Part shown: positions 17,938-25,586 of the stretch, one piece after another
Position numbering within the stretch: position 1 is the first letter of the stretch
How the letters are laid out: every line of letters begins with the position of its first letter
NCBI GenBank assembly: GCA_017410425.1
Contig: JAFQQV010000044.1
Coordinates: forward strand, 1-49,451
DNA: 49,451 nt
Source of the DNA: Oscillospiraceae bacterium
GTDB taxonomy: Bacteria; Bacillota; Clostridia; Oscillospirales; Oscillospiraceae
Reading direction: 5' to 3'
Translations under genes and position numbers: made by a program
Notes under the pieces: generated by a model
Told to the model about the DNA's origin: nothing
What the model saw: the letters and a program-made list of their open reading frames with translations, nothing else
Database searches by the model: none

Positions 17938-17965
17938 AAATCACGGTCAAAAGACCGTGATTTTT
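17936..17965. terminator. bidirectional terminator
   Basis: A perfect stem AAAAATCACGGTC / GACCGTGATTTTT with an AAAA loop and T runs on both strands separates trmO from the converging PAP2 gene. Confidence 0.92.
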
Positions 17966-17971
17966 ATTTTT

Positions 17972-18916
17972 TTAAAGTTCGTGTTTGCCTTTGTATGCAC
18001 CGGGTCTAGAGCGGGTCTTTTTGCCGCTGCTGCCGGCGGGAGCTTCATGGCGTCCGGCGGATACATTTCTGCGCAGCGCAGGAGCCTCTTCTCTCGCAGG
18101 AGCTGTGCGGACAGAAGCTTTGCTGTAGGTCTTCATGTCGGCATCTTCGTCCTCAATTTCTGCGGCCTTGCGTCTCAGGCCAGGCTTTTTTGCCGGGCGG
18201 TGAAGCAGAACGTAGATCTTGTCAAAGAAAGCTGCAACGCTGCCGCTCTGGGAGATACGGGGCAGCTCAAAGGGCAGCACATCCCTTATGTCAAAGTCCA
18301 GTGCAAACTGGAACAGGGGAATATCGCTGCGTTCATTGAGGAAGCGGAAAATCAACTGGGTGATGAACCAGGCCACAATGCCCGAGAAGCAGCCGACAAT
18401 GGCGGCAGCCAGCACATCGCTGGGGTAGTGGGCCATGAGATAGTTTCTGGACAGGGCCATCAGGAAAACTATGATAGCGGAAGGGGCCAGCCACTTTTTA
18501 CCCTTCATGGTCCATATTGCCGTCATGCCTGCGGCGCAGGCGGTGACATGGCCGGAGGGGAAGGAGAAGCCGTCCTCTGCCGGGGAGCCAACAAAGACCC
18601 ACCACTGGTAATATTCATCCAGGCCCTCGAAAGGCCGGGGCCTTGCAATGGCGTCTTTAAGGATTATGTTTGTAATAAGCGCGCCGCAGCAGACAGCGCC
18701 GAAAATGCACACGCCCAGGTCGCGCTTGCTGGCGCAGAGCATGAAGATGAAGGCCAGCAGGAAAAATACCAGACCTTTTTCACCCACCAGGGTAATCAGG
18801 CGCATCAGCGGTGTCAGCAGGCCGCCAAGAAGCTCAGCCATACCATGGTACAGGGACAGCAGGCCGTGGTCAAAGCCGTAGAAGGCTTCGTTGAGCCAGA
18901 TTGCGGTAGAACTCAT
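17972..18916 (-). CDS. PAP2-family membrane phosphatase with basic tail
   Basis: A 314-residue PAP2 (type 2 phosphatidic acid phosphatase) protein. The three phosphatase motifs are complete: KDAIARPRP (K87, R94), FPSGH (S121, H123) and SRNYLMAHYPSD (R157, H163, D167). The N-terminal ~215 residues carry about five or six membrane helices. Likely substrates are undecaprenyl pyrophosphate or lipid phosphates, which cannot be separated by sequence. The last ~90 residues form a basic, probably cytoplasmic tail that includes AGRHEAPAG and ends YKGKHEL. Motifs of this GKH/GRH kind recur in other proteins in the window. It has its own promoter. Confidence 0.9.
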   Translation of the reverse strand: MSSTAIWLNEAFYGFDHGLLSLYHGMAELLGGLLTPLMRLITLVGEKGLVFFLLAFIFMLCASKRDLGVCIFGAVCCGALITNIILKDAIARPRPFEGLDEYYQWWVFVGSPAEDGFSFPSGHVTACAAGMTAIWTMKGKKWLAPSAIIVFLMALSRNYLMAHYPSDVLAAAIVGCFSGIVAWFITQLIFRFLNERSDIPLFQFALDFDIRDVLPFELPRISQSGSVAAFFDKIYVLLHRPAKKPGLRRKAAEIEDEDADMKTYSKASVRTAPAREEAPALRRNVSAGRHEAPAGSSGKKTRSRPGAYKGKHEL

Positions 18917-18950
18917 AATATCACTCTCTCTGTATTTTCATAGATAAATC

Positions 18951-18979
18951 ATTATACCCTATCCGCCGGGATGAGACAA
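18951..18979 (-). promoter_or_regulatory. promoter of the PAP2 gene
   Basis: On the minus strand a perfect -10 TATAAT (complement of 18951-18956) lies 17 bp from a -35 TTGTCT (complement of 18974-18979). Confidence 0.6.
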
Positions 18980-18994
18980 GCTTTTTCCTGCCGG

Positions 18995-19023
18995 TTGCGA
19001 AATGGCCGCTGACGTGCTACAAT
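18995..19023 (+). promoter_or_regulatory. promoter of the ribonuclease gene
   Basis: -35 TTGCGA (18995-19000) and -10 TACAAT (19018-19023) with 17-bp spacing. The expected start site is near 19030, about 25 bases before the GTG. Confidence 0.6.
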
Positions 19024-19054
19024 GTGAGCAATCATCCAACAGGAGCTGATAATA

Positions 19055-19606
19055 GTGAAACTTAAAAAATTATTGCCCGTACTGCTTTTGGTGCTGGTGC
19101 TTATCTATGCCTTCCTGCCTGATGCCGGAAGCAATGACTCAAGTATTGCTGTAATAAACGGCGCTGACAGCGTAGTTGAGAGCGTTGAAACCGTCATCGA
19201 TGCAGTGGTGACGGATACAGATGAAAAGCTTGAAGCTGCGGAGGAGTCTGAGCCTGAGGCACCAATTGACCCGGACGGCTGGTACTACTCGAAGGACGAA
19301 GTGGCCCTGTATATCCACACCTATGGCTGTCTGCCGGATAACTTTGTCACCAAGGCTGAGGCTGAGGATGCCGGCTGGAGCGGCGGCAGCGTGGAGAAGT
19401 ATATCCCCGGTGCTGCTATCGGCGGCAATCGCTTTGGCAACCGTGAGGGTCTTTTGCCCGATGCTCCCGGCCGCAGCTGGACCGAGTGCGACATCAATAC
19501 CAATGGTGCCTCCGGTCGCGGTGCTGAGCGCATCGTTTTCTCCAACGACGGGCTTATTTATTATACTTCGGACCACTATGAAAGCTTTGAACAACTCTAT
19601 GGCTGA
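19055..19606 (+). CDS. barnase-like secreted or membrane-anchored ribonuclease
   Basis: A 183-residue protein with an N-terminal signal or anchor helix (about residues 3-21), an acidic linker (about 25-75) and a ribonuclease domain of the barnase (N1/T1) family at 79-183. The match to barnase runs through YIHTYGCLPDNFVTKAEAE, IGGNRFGNREGLLP, GRSWTECDIN and TSDHYESF. All expected active-site residues align: K100, R140, E144 (general base), R155, R159 and H174 (general acid). The start is GTG, nine bases after AGGAG. No barstar-like inhibitor gene is next to it, so the enzyme is presumably safe for the cell because it is exported. It occupies the place just before spo0A where spoIVB is often found. 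Confidence 0.92.
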   Translation: MKLKKLLPVLLLVLVLIYAFLPDAGSNDSSIAVINGADSVVESVETVIDAVVTDTDEKLEAAEESEPEAPIDPDGWYYSKDEVALYIHTYGCLPDNFVTKAEAEDAGWSGGSVEKYIPGAAIGGNRFGNREGLLPDAPGRSWTECDINTNGASGRGAERIVFSNDGLIYYTSDHYESFEQLYG

Positions 19607-19620
19607 TGCCTGAAAAAGAT

Positions 19621-19658
19621 TGGAAGGCGGCGAATTTGCTGACCTTCCTTTCCTTCAA
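19621..19658 (+). terminator. probable terminator after the ribonuclease gene
   Basis: A stem GGAAGG / CCTTCC with inner cGGC/GCTg-type pairing is followed by a pyrimidine-rich tail TTTCCTTC. It is imperfect but well placed after the stop. Confidence 0.5.
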
Positions 19659-19665
19659 GCTGGTT

Positions 19666-19682
19666 TTCGACAAAATTCGACA
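19666..19682 (+). promoter_or_regulatory. tandem 0A boxes upstream of spo0A
   Basis: Two copies of TTCGACA (19666-19672 and 19676-19682), the complement of the Spo0A box TGTCGAA, are set exactly 10 bp apart, as expected for a Spo0A dimer. A third copy is at 19773-19779. This points to Spo0A control of its own promoter region, as known in Bacillus and Clostridium. No clear -35/-10 pair could be fixed in the 286-bp gap. Confidence 0.75.
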
Positions 19683-19892
19683 AAGTTTCTGAAAGTTTTT
19701 TGTAAAAGCATGGAAATGTATGTTGAAGCATGTAGAAATTAGATATATTATGTCAACAAATATTCTTCGTCCTTCGACAGAATTCTGTTGAGACAAAGTG
19801 TCAACTATGGTAATTTTGATGCGACATGACGGTAAATCTAACTTGAAAAATAAAACTGTCTCTGCATATCGCAAAACGGGAGGAAAATAATT

Positions 19893-20693
19893 ATGGAAAC
19901 CAAGATACGTATAGTCACCGCTGATCCTAATATGGATTTCTGCCGGCAGCTTTCAAGCCTTGCCTCTGCCGAGGGTGACATGGAAATCGTTGGCATGGCC
20001 TCGGATGGTCTTGATGCTCTTGCGCTGACGCTGGAGCAGAAGCCTGACCTGCTTCTGACAGAGCTGGTACTGCCCAAGCTCGATGGTCTGGAGCTTCTGC
20101 GCCGTCTGCAGGAGCTGGACTATAAGGGACATATTGTGGTGCTCTCCGGCTTTTATAACAGCAATGTTATCGCAGACTGCTCCAATCTCGGCGTGGACTA
20201 TTTTTTGCCCAAGCCCTGTGATAGTGCAGCTCTTTTAAGCCGCATTCGCCAGCTGGTGAGAAGCGATGATATAGATGTTCCTCCTGTGGGGGTGGATTGC
20301 CGGGCTTATGCCATTGCAAAGCGCACTGATATTGAGCTTGAAGCCGTGGTCACCGACATTATCCATGAAGTCGGCGTGCCTGCTCATATCAAGGGCTATC
20401 AGTACCTGCGCGAGGCTATTATTCTTACTATTAAAGATATGGACATGATAAACGCCGTCACCAAGGTGCTCTATCCCGAGGTGGCCAAGCGTTTCAATAC
20501 AACACCCTCCCGCGTTGAGCGCGCCATACGCCACGCCATCGAAGTTGCCTGGGACAGGGGCGATATAGAGGTTTTGCAGAAGTTCTTTGGCTATACGGTC
20601 AGCAACATCAAGGGAAAGCCCACAAACTCAGAATTCATCGCCATGATTGCCGACAGCCTCACCCTCAAACGCAAACGCGAGGCAAAAGGCTGA
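19893..20693 (+). CDS. spo0A: Spo0A-type response regulator with altered receiver
   Basis: A 266-residue protein with an N-terminal receiver domain (1-125) and a C-terminal Spo0A DNA-binding domain (about 145-262). The effector domain is strongly conserved: [40 protein letters not shown] and [16 protein letters not shown]. The receiver is altered. The phosphoacceptor Asp of Bacillus Spo0A (D56) aligns with E57 ([12 protein letters not shown]), and the second Asp of the metal pocket aligns with P12 (ADPN). D11, S85 and K107 remain. GGAGG precedes the ATG. Spo0A is the sporulation master regulator, but whether this organism sporulates cannot be told. With Glu at the acceptor site the protein may be phosphorylation-independent. 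Confidence 0.93.
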   Translation: METKIRIVTADPNMDFCRQLSSLASAEGDMEIVGMASDGLDALALTLEQKPDLLLTELVLPKLDGLELLRRLQELDYKGHIVVLSGFYNSNVIADCSNLGVDYFLPKPCDSAALLSRIRQLVRSDDIDVPPVGVDCRAYAIAKRTDIELEAVVTDIIHEVGVPAHIKGYQYLREAIILTIKDMDMINAVTKVLYPEVAKRFNTTPSRVERAIRHAIEVAWDRGDIEVLQKFFGYTVSNIKGKPTNSEFIAMIADSLTLKRKREAKG

Positions 20694-20810
20694 AAGCCTT
20701 GGTACGCAATGGATTGAGCGATGGAAGAATATGGAGCAAAGCCATGAACAGCGCCGCACTTATGTGAAATCGGCTTACTAAAGCTATAAACTTTTTTGGC
20801 TGAAGCGATG

Positions 20811-20866
20811 AATATCCCCAGTTTATTGGCTCTTATTGAGCCTGTAAACCGGGGTATTTTCTTATT
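20811..20866 (+). terminator. terminator after spo0A
   Basis: A long hairpin pairs CCCC with GGGG, GTTTA with TAAAC and GGCTC with GAGCC around a TTAT loop, followed by TATTTTCTTATT. Its left side shares a 29-nt identical segment (20802-20830) with the terminator after the GH112 gene. Confidence 0.75.
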
Positions 20867-20883
20867 ATATTCAGCCTTTTTAA

Positions 20884-21723
20884 CTATAGGCCCTTCTGAC
20901 TTTGGCGGTATTCCATTGGTGTGATGGCCTGAGTTCTGCGAAACACCTGAGAAAAATAGCTCAGGGACGAAAAGCCCAGAAGCTGAGCGATCTGAGACAT
21001 GGAGAGGTCTGTCTCTGCAAGCAGGTATTTACTTTCCTCAATCCGCTTGTTAATAATATAATTGATGGGAGAGGTGCCGTATTCCCGCTTGAAAGTATGG
21101 GACAGATAGTATTTGTTCATGTGTGCGTTTTCTGCCAGCTGCTCCAGCGTCAGGGCTTCCTTGAAGTGCAGGTCAATATAGCGTTTGACGGAGGCACACT
21201 GGCGGTTTCCGGACATAAGCCGGGGCTCCGTGGGAACGGCAAGATCAGTGTTTCGCATCAATCGTATGAGCAAAATCTCCATATAAGCCTGACAGATATC
21301 TTCGTATCCGGTGTTTTTCTGCTCCATCTCACGCAGGATATTTCTTATGCATCCGGAAATTTCCACACTTTCGAAATGGTCAAGGATGTTGAACTGCTCG
21401 TTGGAGTTCTCAATCGCGGTAAGCTCCACACCTTCAATGCCCAGAACGATATACTCCAGCGGCTGTGAGTTCAAACTGACCTCGGTATGGCTGACATTGG
21501 GGTTGATTATCACAAGGTTATTGACGCTTACGGGATAAAGCTGATCCTGTATCAGAAATTGTCCCTTTCCCCCAATGATATAAAACAGCTCCAGATGATT
21601 ATGGGTATGGGGCACAGAATGCCAGTCCCCTCCATACTTGGCGCTGGCAACATTAAGCAATTTTGCCGTACCGCGAATGGTAAAGTCCTGCTCCTGATTC
21701 AGGCTGTAATGACTTCTGCTCAT
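20884..21723 (-). CDS. AraC-family transcriptional regulator
   Basis: A 279-residue regulator with an N-terminal cupin-type sensor domain (about 15-130, including HTHNHLELFYIIGGKGQFLI) and a C-terminal AraC DNA-binding domain of two helix-turn-helix motifs (about 180-279, including LTLEQLAENAHMNKYYLSHTFK and DLSMSQIAQLLGF in separate helices). An ATG 42 bases upstream is in frame but has no ribosome binding site; the ATG at 21723 has AGAGGA six bases before it. It is divergent from the sugar transporter and GH112 genes, so it is the likely local regulator, sensing the sugar. Confidence 0.9.
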   Translation of the reverse strand: MSRSHYSLNQEQDFTIRGTAKLLNVASAKYGGDWHSVPHTHNHLELFYIIGGKGQFLIQDQLYPVSVNNLVIINPNVSHTEVSLNSQPLEYIVLGIEGVELTAIENSNEQFNILDHFESVEISGCIRNILREMEQKNTGYEDICQAYMEILLIRLMRNTDLAVPTEPRLMSGNRQCASVKRYIDLHFKEALTLEQLAENAHMNKYYLSHTFKREYGTSPINYIINKRIEESKYLLAETDLSMSQIAQLLGFSSLSYFSQVFRRTQAITPMEYRQSQKGL

Positions 21724-21842
21724 AATAATCCTCTGTTCTTCCACAAGTTTTATATATGTTGTCATTATATTTCATTTTATTGCCTTTTACAATGCTGTTT
21801 TTAGAAAACAAACGAAAATGAGCGTGGCATAATAATCATTTT

Positions 21843-21897
21843 TGCACAAGCCTATGCGAAATGCACAAATTAACTATGTGCAAGTTAAACGAAATGC
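21843..21897. promoter_or_regulatory. candidate AraC-type operator region
   Basis: The 309-bp divergent gap contains TGCACAA at 21843-21849 and 21862-21868, its inverted copy TGTGCAA at 21877-21883, and CGAAATGC at 21857-21864 and again at 21890-21897, 33 bp apart (about three helical turns). The cluster lies 50-105 bp upstream of the transporter promoter, the usual place for AraC-family activation sites. Confidence 0.5.
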
Positions 21898-21946
21898 TGA
21901 AATTGAGCCGGTAGCAATATCTATAAAAAATAGCGCAATTTCCAAC

Positions 21947-21974
21947 TTGAGAAAGATGGGAGATTTTGTATACT
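21947..21974 (+). promoter_or_regulatory. promoter of the sugar transporter operon
   Basis: -35 TTGAGA (21947-21952), 16-bp spacer and -10 TATACT (21969-21974). The ribosome binding site GGAGG precedes the ATG at 22033. Confidence 0.65.
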
Positions 21975-22032
21975 TAGTATAAGTGGAACTACACTTTCAC
22001 GAAAACAATAAAATATCTTGGAGGAATAACAA

Positions 22033-23382
22033 ATGAAGAAGTTCTTTGCACTTCTGCTGGCCCTGTGCATGGTTCTCTCCCTGTGTGCCTGCGGCGCAAA
22101 GGAAGAGGCTCCCGCTCCCGCTGCTGCTCCTGCAGAAAAGGCAGAAGAGGCTGCTGAGCCCGTAACCATCAAGGTTGCTGCTATCGAGACCGCTTACGGC
22201 TCTCAGGTCTGGGTTGACGTTGCTGCCGCTTTCGAAGCTGAGACCGGCATCAAGGTTGAGCTGACCACCGACAAAAATCTGGAAGACGTTCTGACCGGCC
22301 CCATGCAGAACGGCGAGTTCCCCGACGTTGTTCACCTGGCTACCGGCCGTCCCGCTGGCCTGACTGAGCAGCTCGTCAAGGCTAACGCTCTGCACGACCT
22401 GACCAACACCCTGTCCCTGACCATCCCCGGCGAGGACGTGAAGGTTGCTGACAAGATCGCCGGCGGCTTCACCGACAACAACATCGTTGCTCCTTACGGC
22501 GACGGCAAGACCTACATGGCTCCCATGTTCTACTCTCCCTGCGGCCTGTTCTACAACGCAAAGCTGTTCGAGGACAAGGGCTGGGAAGTCCCCACCACCT
22601 GGGACGAGATGTGGGAACTGGGCGAGACCGCTAAGGCTGAGGGCATTGCTCTGTTCACCTACCCCACTGCCGGCTACTACGATGCTTTCATGTTCGCTCT
22701 GATGAATGCTATCGGCGGCCCCGAGTTCTTCAATGCTATCACCACTTATGAAGAGGGTGCATGGGATTCCGAAAACGGCAAGACCCTGCTGAACATTCTG
22801 GACAAGCTGGCTTCCTACACTCACCCCTCCACCCCCGCTCAGGCAAACAATCAGGACTTCACCAAGAACCAGCAGATGCCCATGAACGGCTCCGCTCTGT
22901 TCATGCCCAACGGCACCTGGATCACCGGTGAGATGGCTGACTACGCCGCTACTCTTGACAACTTCGCATGGGGCATGACCGCTGTTCCCGCAGCCGGCAC
23001 CGCTCCCTACTCCTTCTGCTGGTTCGAGCAGGCCTGGATTCCCGCTGCCGCTGAGCACATTGCTGAGGCTGAGCAGTTCGTCGCATTCCTGTACTCCGAT
23101 GCAGCTGCAAAGATCTTTGCTTCCGCCGGTGCAATGCAGCCCATCCTGGGCATCGCCGACATGCTGGAAGGCGAGAACGTAATGTTCTACTCCATCTACG
23201 ACAACGGCGCCAAGGCTGCTATGGGTGGCTTCGCTGCCTTCGGCGAGATCCCCGGCGTTGATGTTTCCGGCACCTTCTTTGCTCCCATCGACTCTCTGGT
23301 CGCTGGCACTATCACCATCGATGACTACGCAGAGCTGGTTAAGACCAACTCCGCTCTGATGGCTGCTGCAAAGCTGAGCTAA
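22033..23382 (+). CDS. sugar ABC transporter substrate-binding lipoprotein
   Basis: A 449-residue extracellular solute-binding protein (family 1). The signal peptide ends in a lipobox, LCAC with the lipidated Cys near residue 19, followed by an Ala/Pro/Glu-rich linker to about residue 45. The mature fold shows the usual segments such as FPDVVHLATG, MFYSPCGLFYNAKLFEDKGW, PTTWDEMWELGETAK and GSALFMPNGTWI. It delivers a sugar to the two permeases downstream. The GH112 phosphorylase in the same locus suggests a beta-1,3-galactosyl-N-acetylhexosamine disaccharide or a related glycan as substrate; that is inference. Codon use is highly biased, suggesting strong expression. Confidence 0.93.
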   Translation: MKKFFALLLALCMVLSLCACGAKEEAPAPAAAPAEKAEEAAEPVTIKVAAIETAYGSQVWVDVAAAFEAETGIKVELTTDKNLEDVLTGPMQNGEFPDVVHLATGRPAGLTEQLVKANALHDLTNTLSLTIPGEDVKVADKIAGGFTDNNIVAPYGDGKTYMAPMFYSPCGLFYNAKLFEDKGWEVPTTWDEMWELGETAKAEGIALFTYPTAGYYDAFMFALMNAIGGPEFFNAITTYEEGAWDSENGKTLLNILDKLASYTHPSTPAQANNQDFTKNQQMPMNGSALFMPNGTWITGEMADYAATLDNFAWGMTAVPAAGTAPYSFCWFEQAWIPAAAEHIAEAEQFVAFLYSDAAAKIFASAGAMQPILGIADMLEGENVMFYSIYDNGAKAAMGGFAAFGEIPGVDVSGTFFAPIDSLVAGTITIDDYAELVKTNSALMAAAKLS

Positions 23383-23416
23383 GATCCGGATTCTCAGACC
23401 ACACAGTAATTAATTT

Positions 23417-23453
23417 GGGTGGCAGTGACCTCTGTCACTGCCACCCTTTTTTT
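23417..23453 (+). terminator. intercistronic terminator
   Basis: A perfect 13-bp stem GGGTGGCAGTGAC / GTCACTGCCACCC with a CTCT loop and seven T lies between the binding-protein gene and the permeases. It would let the binding protein be made in excess over the membrane subunits. Confidence 0.93.
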
Positions 23454-23531
23454 AAGGTTCTTTCCATTGCACAGCTGCCGGTTGTGTAGCGGAAAAAACC
23501 TTATGCAAAAACTAAAAGGAGTTGGTTCAAG

Positions 23532-24413
23532 ATGAAAAGCAATTTCAAGCGCACTGGCTTTATCTTCCTGTGCGTTGCACCCGCTGTGATTCTATTCGCC
23601 ATTTTTATGGTTGCACCTACCTTCAATGTGTTCCGCCTTTCCCTGTATCAGCGGAGCACCTTTAACCCCAATGAGGTGTTTATTGGTCTGAAGAATTTTG
23701 AGATGCTGCTGAAAGATGCGACCTTTATCCGTTCCATGCAGAATATGCTGCTGCTGATTGTCATGGTTACCGTGTTTACTATGGCGACTGCGCTTGTTTT
23801 TGCCGGAATTCTTACCCGTGAAAAGCTGAGAGGACAGGACTTCTTCAGAATAGTATTCTATATCCCCAACATTCTGTCCGTCGTTGTTATTTCCGGTATT
23901 TTCTCTGCCATTTATGATATTGACAGGGGCCTTCTCAACAGTATTCTGAACCTTTTTGGTCAGGAAGGTATTCTCTGGAAGGGCGAGCAGCATGTTATCA
24001 TGAGTCTGGTCATTGCCATGGTCTGGCAGGCCATCGGCTATTACATGGTTATGTACATGGCCTCCATGTCTGCTGTCCCCGGCTCCTTGTATGAGTCTGC
24101 CAGCCTGGACGGAGCCGACCGTGTAACCCAGTTCTTCCAGATCACCATTCCCCTGATCTGGACCAACATCCGTACCACGCTTACATTCTTCATCATCTCC
24201 ACCATCAACATGGCCTTCCTTTTCGTCAGTGCCATGACCGGCGGCGGCCCCAACAACGCATCCAATGTGGCGCTGCTGTATATGTACAACCAGAAGAATC
24301 TGGGCGGCGGTTACGGTTATGCCATGGCCATCGGTGTTGTGATCTTCCTGGTTTCCTTCGGCCTGTCTGCGCTGGTGAACAAGGTCACCGAGCGTGAGAT
24401 CCTTGAATACTAA
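23532..24413 (+). CDS. sugar ABC transporter permease (MalF-type)
   Basis: A 293-residue inner-membrane permease with six likely helices. The EAA loop that contacts the ATPase is seen as YESASLDGADRVTQFFQITIPL near residue 195 (in two blocks). It starts 12 codons after AAAAGGAG. It pairs with the next permease. No ATPase gene is in the locus, so a shared MsmK-type ATPase encoded elsewhere is expected. Confidence 0.93.
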   Translation: MKSNFKRTGFIFLCVAPAVILFAIFMVAPTFNVFRLSLYQRSTFNPNEVFIGLKNFEMLLKDATFIRSMQNMLLLIVMVTVFTMATALVFAGILTREKLRGQDFFRIVFYIPNILSVVVISGIFSAIYDIDRGLLNSILNLFGQEGILWKGEQHVIMSLVIAMVWQAIGYYMVMYMASMSAVPGSLYESASLDGADRVTQFFQITIPLIWTNIRTTLTFFIISTINMAFLFVSAMTGGGPNNASNVALLYMYNQKNLGGGYGYAMAIGVVIFLVSFGLSALVNKVTEREILEY

Positions 24414-24425
24414 GGAGGTGCAGCT

Positions 24426-25310
24426 ATGAGACTGAACAATGAAAATCGCGGCGAGCGCCTGTATAAATTCTTTATATATTTTGTTCTTGCCATTCTGGCT
24501 GTTCTGATTCTGGTCCCCGTGGTATGGGTTCTTGTGGCTTCTGTGAAGGAAACTTCCGAGCACTACGGCAGTCCCTGGGCTCTGCCAAGCCACATCCATC
24601 TGCAGAACTTTGCGGATGCATGGACCAAGGCCAACATGGGCGGCTACATGCTCCACTCCGTTACCATTACCGTCATGGCACTGGCTATCCTGCTGGTTGT
24701 TGCACTGCCTGCTTCCTACTGCCTTGCAAGATTCAAGTTTGTGGGCGGTAAGTTCCTGAACACCTGCTTCATGGCTGGCCTGTTCATTAACGTAAACTAC
24801 ATCGTGGTCCCCATTTACCTGATGCTTTCTGACGGCGACAAGTGGCTCAAGGGAATTCTGGGCAACGGCTTTTTGCTGAATAACCATATTGTTGTGGCTG
24901 TTGTCTATGCCGCTACCGCGCTGCCCTTTACAATTTATCTGCTGTCCAGCTACTTTGCCACCTTGCCCCATGACTTTGAAGAGGCCGCCTATATTGACGG
25001 CGCAGGTTATGCCAGAACAATGGTTCAGGTCATTTTCCCCATGGCAAAGCCCTCCATCATCACAGTTATTCTGTTCAACTTCCTGTCCTTCTGGAATGAA
25101 TACATCATCATCAAGACTCTGGTCACCAACAAGGATCAGTGGACGCTCCCTGCAGGCCTTCTGAACCTGATGCAGGCTCAGCAGTCTGCTGCAGAATACG
25201 GCCCCATGTATGCCGGTCTTGTGCTGGTCATGCTGCCGGTTCTGATCCTGTACATATGCGTTCAGAAGAATCTGACCAAGGGCATGACTGTCGGCGGTTT
25301 GAAAGGCTAA
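24426..25310 (+). CDS. sugar ABC transporter permease (MalG-type)
   Basis: A 294-residue permease with six likely helices. The EAA loop is EEAAYIDGAGYARTMVQVIF near residue 190, followed by PMAKPSIITVILFNFLSFWNE. The upstream site TAAGGAGGT overlaps the end of the partner gene, and only 12 bases separate the two. It forms the heterodimeric channel with the preceding permease. Confidence 0.94.
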   Translation: MRLNNENRGERLYKFFIYFVLAILAVLILVPVVWVLVASVKETSEHYGSPWALPSHIHLQNFADAWTKANMGGYMLHSVTITVMALAILLVVALPASYCLARFKFVGGKFLNTCFMAGLFINVNYIVVPIYLMLSDGDKWLKGILGNGFLLNNHIVVAVVYAATALPFTIYLLSSYFATLPHDFEEAAYIDGAGYARTMVQVIFPMAKPSIITVILFNFLSFWNEYIIIKTLVTNKDQWTLPAGLLNLMQAQQSAAEYGPMYAGLVLVMLPVLILYICVQKNLTKGMTVGGLKG

Positions 25311-25319
25311 GGTGAGACT

Positions 25320-25508
25320 ATGAATTTTTGGAAAGAGCATCTGACTCTGCGCGGCATTCTGATCCTGCTGTTCTTTGTGCTGGGTATTGTTCTGACTGTC
25401 GTTGGTTGGAAGATGACCGGTAAGCTGGAAGGCCTGGGACTGATGCTGGTGGGAATTGTGTTCCTGCTGGTTGCACTGTTCGTGTATAATGCCGCCTATA
25501 AAAACTGA
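25320..25508 (+). CDS. small two-helix membrane protein
   Basis: A 62-residue protein with two membrane helices (about 11-32 and 37-58) joined by a short GKLEG turn. AAGGTGAG lies just before the ATG, nine bases after the permease stop. It resembles the small DUF6903-type proteins seen beside carbohydrate ABC permeases in gut Firmicutes, but that family label is from memory and uncertain. A role as a transporter accessory subunit is inference from position. Confidence 0.75.
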   Translation: MNFWKEHLTLRGILILLFFVLGIVLTVVGWKMTGKLEGLGLMLVGIVFLLVALFVYNAAYKN

Positions 25509-25515
25509 TTAAACA

Positions 25516-25543
25516 GGGAGGGGTTTTCCCCTCCCCGTTTTCC
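25516..25543 (+). terminator. GC-rich hairpin after the transporter genes
   Basis: GGGAGGGG-tttt-CCCCTCCC with a short T-rich tail (gttttcc). It is probably a partial terminator before the GH112 gene. Confidence 0.6.
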
Positions 25544-25586
25544 AGATATGTTAATTACACTCTAGTTATGCAAGGAGCATAAAAAT

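Noticed and set aside
19607-19892. Barstar gene next to the barnase-like ribonuclease
   Set aside because: No reading frame with barstar features is found in the gap or in the flanking genes on either strand.
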